From JACVRM01 sp963809765 (lineage in GTDB: Bacteria > Actinomycetota > Thermoleophilia > Gaiellales > Gaiellaceae): a stretch of DNA of 64,000 nucleotides. Shown here piece after piece: positions 30,294-39,817 of this stretch. Made by a program: the position numbers and the translations under genes. The stretch lies in contig CAWEKT010000003.1 in the NCBI GenBank assembly GCA_963809765.1, forward strand, positions 1,116,001 to 1,180,000, given 5' to 3'. The notes under the pieces are model-generated. The model was not told the origin of the DNA. It ran no database searches and saw only the letters and a list, made by a program, of their open reading frames with translations. Within the stretch, counting starts at the first letter, position 1. Every line of letters begins with the position of its first letter.

Positions 30294-30323
30294 CAGCTTG
30301 TGGCTCTGAGCCACGAGATGCTG
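30294..30323. repeat. Imperfect palindrome with GTGGCT-AGCCAC core
   Basis: GTGGCT (30300-30305), CTG, AGCCAC (30309-30314), with outer CAGC/GCTG pairing. Located in the 196-nt gap between pgi and gnd, where nothing else is visible. Its core matches the palindrome at 16468-16494. Confidence 0.5.
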
Positions 30324-30344
30324 CTCGGCCGACTGCCGGGGCAG

Positions 30345-31694
30345 TCACGCGATGTCCTCGAGGCGGACGCGCGCGATGCGGCGGCCGCGCTCGCGGAGCG
30401 CCTCGAGGTCGCCTTCTGCCTGCGCGCGGATCAGCTGCCGGAAGCCGTACGGCCGCCCAGGGATCGGCAGCTCCTCGCCCGGGTCGTCGACCACCTGGAC
30501 GAAGAGACCCGTGTCGGGCCCGCCCTTGTGCAGCTGGCCGGTCGAGTGCAGGTAGCGCGGCCCGAGGCCCCTCATCAGCGGCCGGCCCGTCGCGCGCACG
30601 CGCGCGAGCAGCGGCTCCAGCTCAGCCTCGCGCGCCGGGTCGATGAACGCGCAAACGGCGACGTAGGTGCCGGGCTCGGCGGCCTCGAGCAGCTCGTCCA
30701 GCGAGCCCTCGGGCGCAGGCTCGACCTCCTCGCCGCGCTCGAGCACCGCGGCCGTCCGGTCCTTCGCCGCCTGCACGTCGGGCTGGTCGAACGGGTTGAT
30801 GCCGAGCAGCGAGCCGGCGACCGCCGTCGCGAACTCCCAGCGGAAGAACTCCTGGCCGAGCTCGTAGGGCGCGTCGAGCCGCACGTCCTGAACCTGCACG
30901 TCCGAACCTTCGCCCTCCACCGGCACAAGCCCGATGCCGTTCTTGCCGGTCGACTCGGCCAGCAGCTGCTGCACCCAGAGGTCGAACCCGCCGGCGACGC
31001 CCGTGAGCGCGACCTTGTCGCGACCCTCGCGCCAGCCCTCGCCGAGCGCGAGCCCGAGCTCGAGCCCGGGATTCCCCTCCGCGAGGCGGCAGGCCTCGCG
31101 CATCTCCTCCGCGCGCTCGAGCAGGCGGCGCACGTCGACGCCCATCAGAGCGGCCGGGAGCATCCCGAAGGCTGACAGCGCCGAGTAGCGGCCGCCGATC
31201 GACGGCTCGCCGGGGACGACGGCGAGGAAGCCGCGCTCGCGGGCGAGCTCTTCGAGCGCAGAGCCGGGATCGGTGACCGCGACGAAACGCGAGCCCTCGC
31301 CGCCGACCAGCTCCCAGAAGAAGTCGAGCTGGGAACGCGTCTCGATCGTGCCGCCCGACTTCGACGAGGCCACGAAGAGCGTCCGCGCAGGGTCGAGGCT
31401 CCCGGCGAGCCGGCGGATCGCCCCGGGATGCGTCGTGTCGAGCACGTGGCAGGCGTCGACGCCGAAGGAGCGGCGAAGCACCTCCGGCGCCAGCGACGAG
31501 CCGCCCATGCCGAGCAGCACGACCGTGTCGTAGTTCGCAGTCGCGGCCAGGTCGAGCAGCGCATCCACCCCGTCGAGCAGCCGCGCCGGTTCGTCCAGCC
31601 AGCCGAGCCACTCCGCCTCGTCGGCACCAGTCCAGACCGAGGCGTCACGCGCCCAGATGCGCTCGACGAGGTGCGTGGGGGCGATCGTGCTCAT
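30345..31694 (-). CDS. pgi: Glucose-6-phosphate isomerase
   Basis: An intact 449-residue SIS-fold isomerase. Sugar-phosphate-binding residues appear in LLGMGGSSLAPEVLRR, FVASSKSGGTIETRSQLDFF, VTDPGSALEELA and STGKNGIGLVPVEGEGSD; the catalytic glutamate and histidine lie in GGRYSALSAFG and STGQLHKGGPDTG contexts. It interconverts glucose-6-P and fructose-6-P, linking glycolysis to the zwf-gnd branch encoded downstream. The family is the shorter, divergent actinobacterial type. Confidence 0.88.
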   Translation of the reverse strand: MSTIAPTHLVERIWARDASVWTGADEAEWLGWLDEPARLLDGVDALLDLAATANYDTVVLLGMGGSSLAPEVLRRSFGVDACHVLDTTHPGAIRRLAGSLDPARTLFVASSKSGGTIETRSQLDFFWELVGGEGSRFVAVTDPGSALEELARERGFLAVVPGEPSIGGRYSALSAFGMLPAALMGVDVRRLLERAEEMREACRLAEGNPGLELGLALGEGWREGRDKVALTGVAGGFDLWVQQLLAESTGKNGIGLVPVEGEGSDVQVQDVRLDAPYELGQEFFRWEFATAVAGSLLGINPFDQPDVQAAKDRTAAVLERGEEVEPAPEGSLDELLEAAEPGTYVAVCAFIDPAREAELEPLLARVRATGRPLMRGLGPRYLHSTGQLHKGGPDTGLFVQVVDDPGEELPIPGRPYGFRQLIRAQAEGDLEALRERGRRIARVRLEDIA

Positions 31695-31737
31695 TGCCCG
31701 GCTCAGGCGAGTGGAGCTCGTTCGCCGCGACGGCGCG

Positions 31738-32847
31738 TCACGCGACCGCGAGCTCGTCGCGCTTCGCCTTCACGCCTTCGAGCAGGTCTTCGAAGGACTC
31801 GCTGAACTTCTCGACGCCCTCGCGCTCGATCGTCGCCGTGACGTCGTCGTAGTCCACGCCCACCCGCTCCAGCTCGGCAAAGACGTGGCGAGCCTCATCG
31901 AGGCCGGTGTCGAGCGTCCGCGCCACCTGCCCGTGGTCCTGGAACGCGCGGATCGTCTCGAGCGGCATCGTGTCCACCGTCTCGGGGCCGATGAGCTCCT
32001 CGACGTAGAGCGTGTCGCGGTACTCGGGGTTCTTGGTCGACGTCGAGGCCCAGAGGCAGCGCTGCGCGGTCGCGCCCTGCGCGGCGAGGGGCTGCCAGCG
32101 GTCCGACCCGAACGCCTGCTTGTAGTGCTCGTACGCGAGCTTGGCGTTCGCGATCGCGAGCTTGCCGCGAAGCTCGAGCGCCTCGCCGCCGATCGCCTCG
32201 AGGCGCTTGTCGGCCTCGGTGTCGACGCGCGAGACGAAGAAGCTGGCGACCGAGCAGACCGACGACGGGTCGCCGCCAGACTCGACCAGGCGCTCGACGC
32301 CGCGGATGTAGGCCTCGACCACCTCGCGGTAGCGCTCCAGCGAGAAGATCAGGGTGACGTTGATGTTGCGGCCCCGCGCGATCATCTCCTCGATCGCCGG
32401 CAGGCCCGCGGCGGTGGCCGGGATCTTGACGTAGAGGTTCGGACGGTCGACCCACTCGTGGAAACGCTGCGCCTGCTCGATCGTCCCCTCCGTGTCGTGC
32501 GCGAGCGTGGGGTCGACCTCGAGCGAGACGTACCCGTCGAGGCCCTCACTCCCGTCCCAGACGCGCTTCAGCAGATCGCACGCCTCGCGAATGTCCCGCA
32601 CGGCCAGCTGGAGGAAGATCTCGCGGGGATCATCTTCCTCCCGCAACACCTCGCGCAGCTGCTCGTCGTAGACGTCGCCCTCGGCGAGCGCCTTCTGGAA
32701 GATCGTCGGGTTGGACGTGACGCCGACCACGGCGTCCTCCTCCATCAGCCGCGCCAAGGTCCCGTCCTGGAGCCAGGTGCGCGAGAGAGAGTCGACCCAC
32801 ACGCTCTGGCCCAGGCCCGAGAGCTCGTGCAGTCGTGACCTAGCCAC
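31738..32847 (-). CDS. tal: Transaldolase
   Basis: An intact 369-residue protein of the TalB/Tal subfamily common in actinobacteria. Signatures: GVTSNPTIFQKAL, YVSLEVDPTLAHDT, NLYVKIPATAAGLPAIEEM with the Schiff-base lysine, NINVTLIFSLERY and the phosphate-site SVASFFVSRVDTEADKRL. It transfers a dihydroxyacetone unit between sugar phosphates. It is cotranscribed with pgi (44-nt gap) and lies downstream of rpiB. Confidence 0.94.
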   Translation of the reverse strand: MARSRLHELSGLGQSVWVDSLSRTWLQDGTLARLMEEDAVVGVTSNPTIFQKALAEGDVYDEQLREVLREEDDPREIFLQLAVRDIREACDLLKRVWDGSEGLDGYVSLEVDPTLAHDTEGTIEQAQRFHEWVDRPNLYVKIPATAAGLPAIEEMIARGRNINVTLIFSLERYREVVEAYIRGVERLVESGGDPSSVCSVASFFVSRVDTEADKRLEAIGGEALELRGKLAIANAKLAYEHYKQAFGSDRWQPLAAQGATAQRCLWASTSTKNPEYRDTLYVEELIGPETVDTMPLETIRAFQDHGQVARTLDTGLDEARHVFAELERVGVDYDDVTATIEREGVEKFSESFEDLLEGVKAKRDELAVA

Positions 32848-32865
32848 GGTTGAGGCTCCGGTGTC

Positions 32866-33321
32866 TCACAGCTGTCCCGTCCTTTCGAGTTGCTCGATCT
32901 TCTCCAGTCGTCGTACGTAGCGCTCGCCGCCGTCGAACCTGGCGCCGAGGAATGCGCGGGCGAGGTCGGCGGCCAGCTCGGCGCCGACGACCTCGGACCC
33001 GAGGCAGAGCACGTTCATGTCGTCGTGCTCGACGCCCTGGTGGGCGGAGTAGGTGTCGTGGCAGATGGCGGCGCGGATGCCGTCGAGCTTGCAGGCGGCG
33101 ACGGAGGCGCCGACGCCGGAGCCGCAGACGAGGATCGCGCGCTCCGCGTCGCCCCGCTGGATGGCTGCACCGACCTCGTGCGCCTTGTCCGGGTAGTCGA
33201 CGCGCGGCTCGGTCGCATCGGTCCCGAGGTCGACGGGCTCATGACCGAGGCGTACGACCTCCTCGAACAGGCGGTCGCGGAGCTTGACGCCGCGATGGTC
33301 GAAGGCGAGCGCGACCCTCAC
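32866..33321 (-). CDS. rpiB: Ribose-5-phosphate isomerase B
   Basis: A 151-residue RpiB/LacAB-family protein: VALAFDHRGVKLRDRL, VDLGTDATEPRVDYPDKA, ILVCGSGVGASVAACKLDGIRAAICHDTYSA and NVLCLGSEVVGAELA. The cysteine in the CGSGVG loop is the usual general base. It interconverts ribulose-5-P and ribose-5-P. GTG/ATG start overlaps the stop of the upstream SnoaL-like gene by 4 nt. Confidence 0.93.
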   Translation of the reverse strand: MRVALAFDHRGVKLRDRLFEEVVRLGHEPVDLGTDATEPRVDYPDKAHEVGAAIQRGDAERAILVCGSGVGASVAACKLDGIRAAICHDTYSAHQGVEHDDMNVLCLGSEVVGAELAADLARAFLGARFDGGERYVRRLEKIEQLERTGQL

Positions 33322-33701
33322 TCGCTCGTGACCTCGCTCTCCTCCGGCTCGTGGTGGACGACAGTCGACTCGAGGGCGGCGATCTTGCCGTCCTCGAAGG
33401 ACATCGTCGTCGTCTCGCGGCTCGTGTAGGCGAGCGAGCCGTCGTGCTCCCAGCGGTGGACGATGTCGACCACCTCGATCACCTGCCCGTTGCGCTGCTC
33501 GTATGAACGCCCCTCGCAGCGCGTGTCGATGTTGCGGAAGCCCCGGCTGCGCGCCAGCCGGTCGATCCAGCCCTGGGCGCCGCTGTAGCGGCGGCCACTC
33601 GGGCGCGTGACCTCGACGTCCGGGTGGAGCAGCGCCAGCGCCGTCTCCCAGTCCCCCTCCTCCACCGCCTCCCCGTAGCGGCGTGCGGCTTCGAGCATCA
33701 C
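33318..33701 (-). CDS. SnoaL-like (NTF2-fold) protein
   Basis: A 127-residue cone-shaped alpha+beta protein: EAARRYGEAVEEGDWETALALLHPDVEVTRPSGRRYSG, then HRWEHDGSLAYTSRETTTMSFEDGKIAALES. Members of the family are isomerase-like or ligand-binding proteins; no catalytic residues identify the substrate. It is first in the minus-strand pentose-phosphate operon and divergent from tkt. Confidence 0.75.
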   Translation of the reverse strand: MMLEAARRYGEAVEEGDWETALALLHPDVEVTRPSGRRYSGAQGWIDRLARSRGFRNIDTRCEGRSYEQRNGQVIEVVDIVHRWEHDGSLAYTSRETTTMSFEDGKIAALESTVVHHEPEESEVTSE

Positions 33702-33713
33702 GAGGATGAGGTT

Positions 33714-33745
33714 ACACCGGTGTCCGCGGGGTACAGTCCCCCGCG
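33714..33745 (+). promoter_or_regulatory. Control region of tkt: palindrome, -10 box and start-proximal hairpin
   Basis: ACACCGGTGT (33714-33723) is a perfect 10-bp palindrome. TACAGT (33732-33737) lies 8 nt before the tkt ATG, fitting a leaderless promoter. CGCGGGG (33725-33731) can pair with CCCCGCG (33739-33745), enclosing the box. The 44-nt region separates two divergent genes, so a protein bound at the palindrome could affect both. Confidence 0.45.
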
Positions 33746-35595
33746 ATGGCGGACGCGGCGTTCCTCCGGGAGCTGGGCCAGCAGCTGCGCGTCGACTCGG
33801 TCCGGGCCGCCGCGGTCACGAGCTCCGGCCACCCCACTTCGTCGATGTCGGGGGCCGATCTGATGGCGGTCCTGCTCGCGAACCACCTGCGCTACGACTT
33901 CGACGAGCCGGGCAACCCGGCGAACGACCACCTCGTCTTCTCCAAGGGGCACGCCTCTCCCCTGCTCTACTCGCTCTTCCGCGCCGCCGGCGCGATCAGC
34001 GAGGAGGAGCTGCTGACCTTTCGCAAGCTCGGCAGCCGCCTCCAGGGCCACCCGACGCCGATCATCCCGTGGGTCGACGTCGCCACGGGCTCGCTCGGCC
34101 AGGGGCTGCCCTACGCGGTCGGCGATCGCGCTCGCGGGCAAGCGGCTCGACCGGCTGCCGTACCGCGTCTGGGTGCTGCACGGCGACAGCGAGCTGACGG
34201 AGGGCTCGGTCTGGGAGGCGTTCGAGCACGCCTCCTACGCGGAGCTCGACAATCTGACGGCGATCCTCGACGTCAACCGGCTCGGCCAGCGCGGCGAGAC
34301 CATGCACGGCTGGGACCTCGACGCCTACGCCGACCGGGCGCGCGCGTTCGGCTGGCACACGATCGAGATCGACGGGCACGACGTGGAGGCGATCGATCGC
34401 GCCTACCGGGAAGCGGCAGAGACGACGGGGCGGCCGACGGCCGTGATCGCACGCACGGTCAAGGGCAAGGGCGTCGCCGCGGTCGAGGACAAGGGCGGCT
34501 GGCACGGCAAGGCCCTGGACGACCCCGAGGCGGCGATCGAGGAGCTCGGCGGCCTGCGCTCACTGCGGGTCGAGGTGGCGAAGCCGGAGCCGGCGACGCC
34601 TCACAGCTTCCAGACGGGCCCGCTCGAGCTGCCGCGCTACGAGCTCGGCAGCGAGGTGGCGACACGCAAGGCCTACGGCGACGCGCTCGCCGCCCTCGGC
34701 AAGGGCCGAGGCGACGTGGTCGCGCTCGACGGCGAGGTCTCGAACTCGACCTACGCCGAGACCTTCGCCAAGGAGATCCCCGAGCGCTACTTCGAGATGT
34801 TCATCGCCGAGCAGCAGCTGGTCGCAGCCGCTGTCGGCATGCAGGTGCGCGGCTGGCGCCCATTCGCCTCGACGTTCGCGGCCTTCCTCAGCCGCGCCTA
34901 CGACTTCGTCCGCATGGCGGCCATCAGCCGCGCCACGATCTCGCTCTGCGGCTCACATGCCGGCGTCTCGATCGGCGAGGACGGGCCCTCGCAGATGGCG
35001 CTCGAGGACCTGGCCGCCTTCCGCGCCGTCCACGGCACGACCGTGCTCTACCCATCCGACGCCAACCAGACCGCGCAGCTCGTCGCCACGATGGCCGACC
35101 TCGAGGGCATCTCGTTCCTGCGCACCACCCGCGCCGCGACCCCGGTGATCTACGCGCCAGACGAGGAGTTTCCGGTCGGCGGCAGCCGCGTGCTGCGCGA
35201 GTCGGGCGACGACGAGGTCACGATCGTCGGCGCCGGCATCACGCTGCACGAGGCGCTCAGCGCGGCCGACACGCTCGCCGGCGAGGGCATCGCCGCCCGC
35301 GTGATCGACCTCTACTCGGTCAAGCCGATCGACGAGGAGACGCTGCGCGCAGCCGCCGAGGCGACGGACGGGCGGGTGGTCACCGTCGAGGACCACTGGC
35401 CGGAGGGCGGGCTGGGCGAGGCGGTGCTCTCCGCGCTCGCGGGCCTCGACCGGCCGCTACGGCTCACCAAGCTGGCCGTGACCGAGCATGCCCGGCTCGG
35501 CCAAGCCGGCCGAGCTGCTGGCCGCGGCGGGCATCGACGCGGAGCACATCGCCGAGGCCGCCCGCGCGCTCGTGCGCGCGCCTGTGCGCGCGTAG
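33746..35595 (+). CDS. tkt: Transketolase (frame broken twice)
   Basis: TPP-dependent enzyme transferring two-carbon units in the non-oxidative pentose phosphate pathway. SSGHPTSSMSGADLMAVLLA and FSKGHASPLLYSLF open the protein; after a break near 34130 it continues VLHGDSELTEGSVWEAFEHA (TPP motif with a serine for the usual glycine), DVNRLGQRG, then the pyrimidine-binding domain EQQLVAAAVGMQVRGWRPF and SHAGVSIGEDGPSQM. A second break near 35487 moves the ending to GIDAEHIAEAARALVRAPV. Length about 615 residues, a short transketolase of the actinobacterial type. Confidence 0.93.
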
Positions 35596-35917
35596 CTGGG
35601 CGACGCGCGACGGCGCTTCAGGCCAAGACCGCCGGCCGGCCGGTCACGACTCGAATTTCCACTTTCGGCACAGCGTCGTGACACCGTCGTGGCCATGCCT
35701 GGCCCCAGCAGCGAGCGCTCCCGCAGAGACGGGAAGCGGCTGAAGCAAGCCACATCCGCCAGGCGCGTTTCACAATTGACACAGTCACGCGCCGCTTCTG
35801 TGGCGGTGCCTGGCCCCGATCGAACCGCGGCGCGGACACGACCCGTTCGTACCTGTCTCGGTGGTCGGGCAGCGCCCGGCTCGGCGACCAGTGCGCAGCG
35901 GCTCTACGCTTGGACGC
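35596..35917. other. Intergenic region with repeated TGCCTGGCCCC
   Basis: No supportable gene in these 322 bases. The 11-mer TGCCTGGCCCC occurs at 35696-35706 and 35807-35817 in the same orientation, 111 bp apart. Between them is an AT-richer stretch containing TTGACA (35776-35781) next to CAATTG, unusual for this window. It may be a small non-autonomous repeat plus the promoter region of the ABC-F gene. Confidence 0.45.
35905..35910 (+). promoter_or_regulatory. Candidate -10 box of a leaderless promoter (ABC-F gene)
   Basis: TACGCT ends 7 nt before ATG 35918. No Shine-Dalgarno sequence is visible. Confidence 0.45.
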
Positions 35918-37829
<1,912 letters not shown>

Positions 37830-37833
<4 letters not shown>

Positions 37834-38232
37834 GCCCAGAAGCGCGTCGAACGACGGGTCGAGCGGCACGGCCGTGACCTCCTGCCAGAGCCCGTCGCGG
37901 AAGCGGATGACGAGGGCCTGGTCGACGTCGAGGTCGATGCCGTTCCGGCTGCCGCGGGCGCGGTAGACCGCGACGCCCCACTCGTCGTTCGCCAGGACGG
38001 TGTGTAGCCGGCTGCTGTAGGTGCCATCGGTCTCGAGCCCGGTTCGCCGCAGGAACTCGACGACGGCGCGGCGCCCGTGGTACTCGCCGCTCATCACGGT
38101 CGCGCCGGGGACGCGCCAGACGATGTCGCGGGCGAGCGCCGCGCCGATGGCCTTCGCGTCGCGCCCGAACGCGGCGAAGACGCGCCGGATCAACTCGGCG
38201 TTCGGGTGCTCCCGCTCGGCCGCCGCCGTCAC
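37830..38232 (-). CDS. SnoaL-like (NTF2-fold) protein (frame broken at the end)
   Basis: About 133 residues: HPNAELIRRVFAAFGRDAKAIGAALARDIVWRVPG, HGRRAVVEFLRRTGLETDGT, DVDQALVIRFRDGLWQEV and VPLDPSFDAF. The family usually ends FWA or FWG; here FWA and the stop are one base out of frame (break near 37843). The GTG start overlaps the stop of the response-regulator gene (GTGA). Ligand or substrate unknown. Confidence 0.72.
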
Positions 38233-38801
38233 GCGTCCTCGCCGAGCGTTGTCACGACCGCCTCGGCGATGACCTTCAGCGGCTTGCCGGAGACCTGGCT
38301 CGCCTTGCGCAACCGCGCGAACGCCTGCTCCTCGGTCAGCCGCTCCTTCTGCATCAGCAGCCCCTTCGCCCGCTCGATCGACTTGCGTGCGGCGAGTGCG
38401 TCCGCGAGCGAGTCGGCCTCGTCCCGGACAGCCGCGAGCTCCGCGTGGCGGGCCCGGGCCGTCGTGATCGCCGGCAGCAGGTCGGCTTCCCGGAACGGCT
38501 TCACCAGGTAGCCGAAGACACCGGCCTCGACCGCTCGCGAGACGAGCTCGTCCTGGCCGTAGGCCGTGAGCATGACGATCGGGATCGGGCGCTCGGCGAG
38601 GATCCTGCGGGCCGCCTCGATGCCGTCGAGGCGCGGCATCTTGACGTCGAGCACCGCCACGTCCGGCTGCTCGGAGCGCGCCAGCTCGATCGCCTCGAGG
38701 CCGTCGCGCGCCTGGGCGCAGACCTCGAAGCCGGCGCCCTCCAGCATCTGGGCGAGGTCGAGCCGGATGATCGTCTCGTCCTCTGCGATCAGGACGCGCA
38801 C
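38229..38801 (-). CDS. Response regulator with ANTAR RNA-binding output domain (PdtaR-like)
   Basis: A 190-residue protein: receiver domain VLIAEDETIIRLDLAQML, phosphoacceptor aspartate in VAVLDVKMPRLDG, LTAYGQ and GYLVKPFREADL with the conserved lysine, a coiled-coil linker, then the ANTAR helices SIERAKGLLMQKERLTEEQAFARLRKASQ. ANTAR domains bind paired hexaloop RNA hairpins to prevent termination. The likely kinase is the HisKA_2 protein at 39818-41224, matching the PdtaS-PdtaR pairing of actinobacteria. GTG start with TACACT 6 nt upstream. Confidence 0.9.
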   Translation of the reverse strand: MRVLIAEDETIIRLDLAQMLEGAGFEVCAQARDGLEAIELARSEQPDVAVLDVKMPRLDGIEAARRILAERPIPIVMLTAYGQDELVSRAVEAGVFGYLVKPFREADLLPAITTARARHAELAAVRDEADSLADALAARKSIERAKGLLMQKERLTEEQAFARLRKASQVSGKPLKVIAEAVVTTLGEDA

Positions 38802-38807
38802 CGGTGG

Positions 38808-38813
38808 AGTGTA
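38808..38813 (-). promoter_or_regulatory. Candidate -10 box of a leaderless promoter (ANTAR regulator)
   Basis: TACACT on the minus strand, 6 nt before GTG 38801. The kinase gene has the identical hexamer at 41232-41237. Confidence 0.5.
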
Positions 38814-38827
38814 AGAAGGGCGGACCT

Positions 38828-38879
38828 GGGTCTGTCCCCTTCGGCGTCGGGCTTTGCCGTCGCCGAGAGGGACTGACCC
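38828..38879. repeat. Palindromic intergenic repeat with GGGTC-GTCCC ends
   Basis: GGGTCTGTCCC opens and GGGACTGACCC closes the element, with inner CGGCG/CGCCG pairing. The arms match 16 of 19 positions. Same termini and length class as the element at 4438-4488. Confidence 0.7.
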
Positions 38880-38906
38880 GTGCCCTTTTCGCAAACGACC
38901 TCGTCG

Positions 38907-39311
38907 CTAGCTGCCCGTGAGGTTCTGCGCCAGCCCCCACGTGTTGCCGTCGGGGTCGGTGAAGCTGGCCAGCTTGACCATGCCGGCGATCTCCTCGGTC
39001 GGACCCTCGAACGACGCACCGGCTCCCTCCAGGTGAGCCCGCGCGGCGTCGATGTCGACGACACCGAAGACCGGCCGCGTGCCGCCCTTCGGCCCGTCGG
39101 CCTGGCTGAGGCCGACGGAGACGCCGCCGGTGGCGGTCCGAACCTCGCCCCAGCCGTAGTCGTCCATGCGGTAGATCAGCTCGAACCCGAACGCCTGCTG
39201 GTACCAGTCGATGGCGGCGCCGAGATCGGCCACGTTGATCGCCAGCGTGACGTCGCGCGTCACCTCGAACGGCGTCGTGACCGGGACGGTCGCGGTTGCC
39301 TGCTCGCTCAT
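38907..39311 (-). CDS. VOC-family protein
   Basis: A 134-residue glyoxalase-fold protein: VTLAINVADLGAAIDWYQQAFGFELIYRMDDYG, VSVGLSQADGPKGGTRPVFGVVDIDAARAHLEGAG and KLASFTDPDGNTWGLAQNL. The second-module ending is typical of PhnB/YcgJ-like stress and resistance proteins. It overlaps the YciI-like gene by 4 nt (ATGA), so the two are cotranscribed. Substrate unknown. Confidence 0.87.
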   Translation of the reverse strand: MSEQATATVPVTTPFEVTRDVTLAINVADLGAAIDWYQQAFGFELIYRMDDYGWGEVRTATGGVSVGLSQADGPKGGTRPVFGVVDIDAARAHLEGAGASFEGPTEEIAGMVKLASFTDPDGNTWGLAQNLTGS

Positions 39312-39658
39312 GCGGTCTCCTCCTCGTCTCTGATCGCTCGCGCGCCCGGGAAGTCGAGCGCGCCTTTCTCCGTGAGCCAGGTCATGACCTCGACCGCCAT
39401 GCGGCCCGCCTGCACGGCGGGGTCCTGCTCGGCAAGCCGCCGCGTCTCCTCGAGCCCGGTGCGGTAGACGCAGATGCCTCGCTTGCTCTCGTCTTCCTGG
39501 TCGCGGAACGGCCCGGCGACGAGCAGCACGCCGCGTCGGCCCATCTCGCCCAGGAACGCGAGGTGCTGCTCCTGCAGGCGATCCAGCTCCGCTTCGGGGA
39601 GCTCGAGGGCCCGTGGCCCTCGCCGCAGCAGGACGAATGAATAGCGGTCGAATTCCAT
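39308..39658 (-). CDS. YciI-like domain protein
   Basis: A 116-residue ferredoxin-like-fold protein: YSFVLLRRGPRALELPEAELDRLQEQHLAFLGEMGRRGVLLVAGPF, then RGICVYRTGLEETRRLAEQDPAVQAGRMAVEVMTW. This is the YciI pattern (H in the helix-1 end, DP-x-x-x-G-x-x near the end). Function in most organisms is unknown. It is first in a two-gene operon with the VOC protein. Confidence 0.85.
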   Translation of the reverse strand: MEFDRYSFVLLRRGPRALELPEAELDRLQEQHLAFLGEMGRRGVLLVAGPFRDQEDESKRGICVYRTGLEETRRLAEQDPAVQAGRMAVEVMTWLTEKGALDFPGARAIRDEEETA

Positions 39659-39817
39659 GGCTCACCTCCTCAACGAACGGCACACCGCGAAATCGACAGT
39701 CGCTCGACAACCGCGGGATCGACACGAACTCGTAACGCTTCGGCGCACACGCGTGCGCCTCCACGTGGTAACCGGGTCTGACCCCGAAGGCAGCCGCGGC
39801 ACGCCGAGCGGGTCGGC

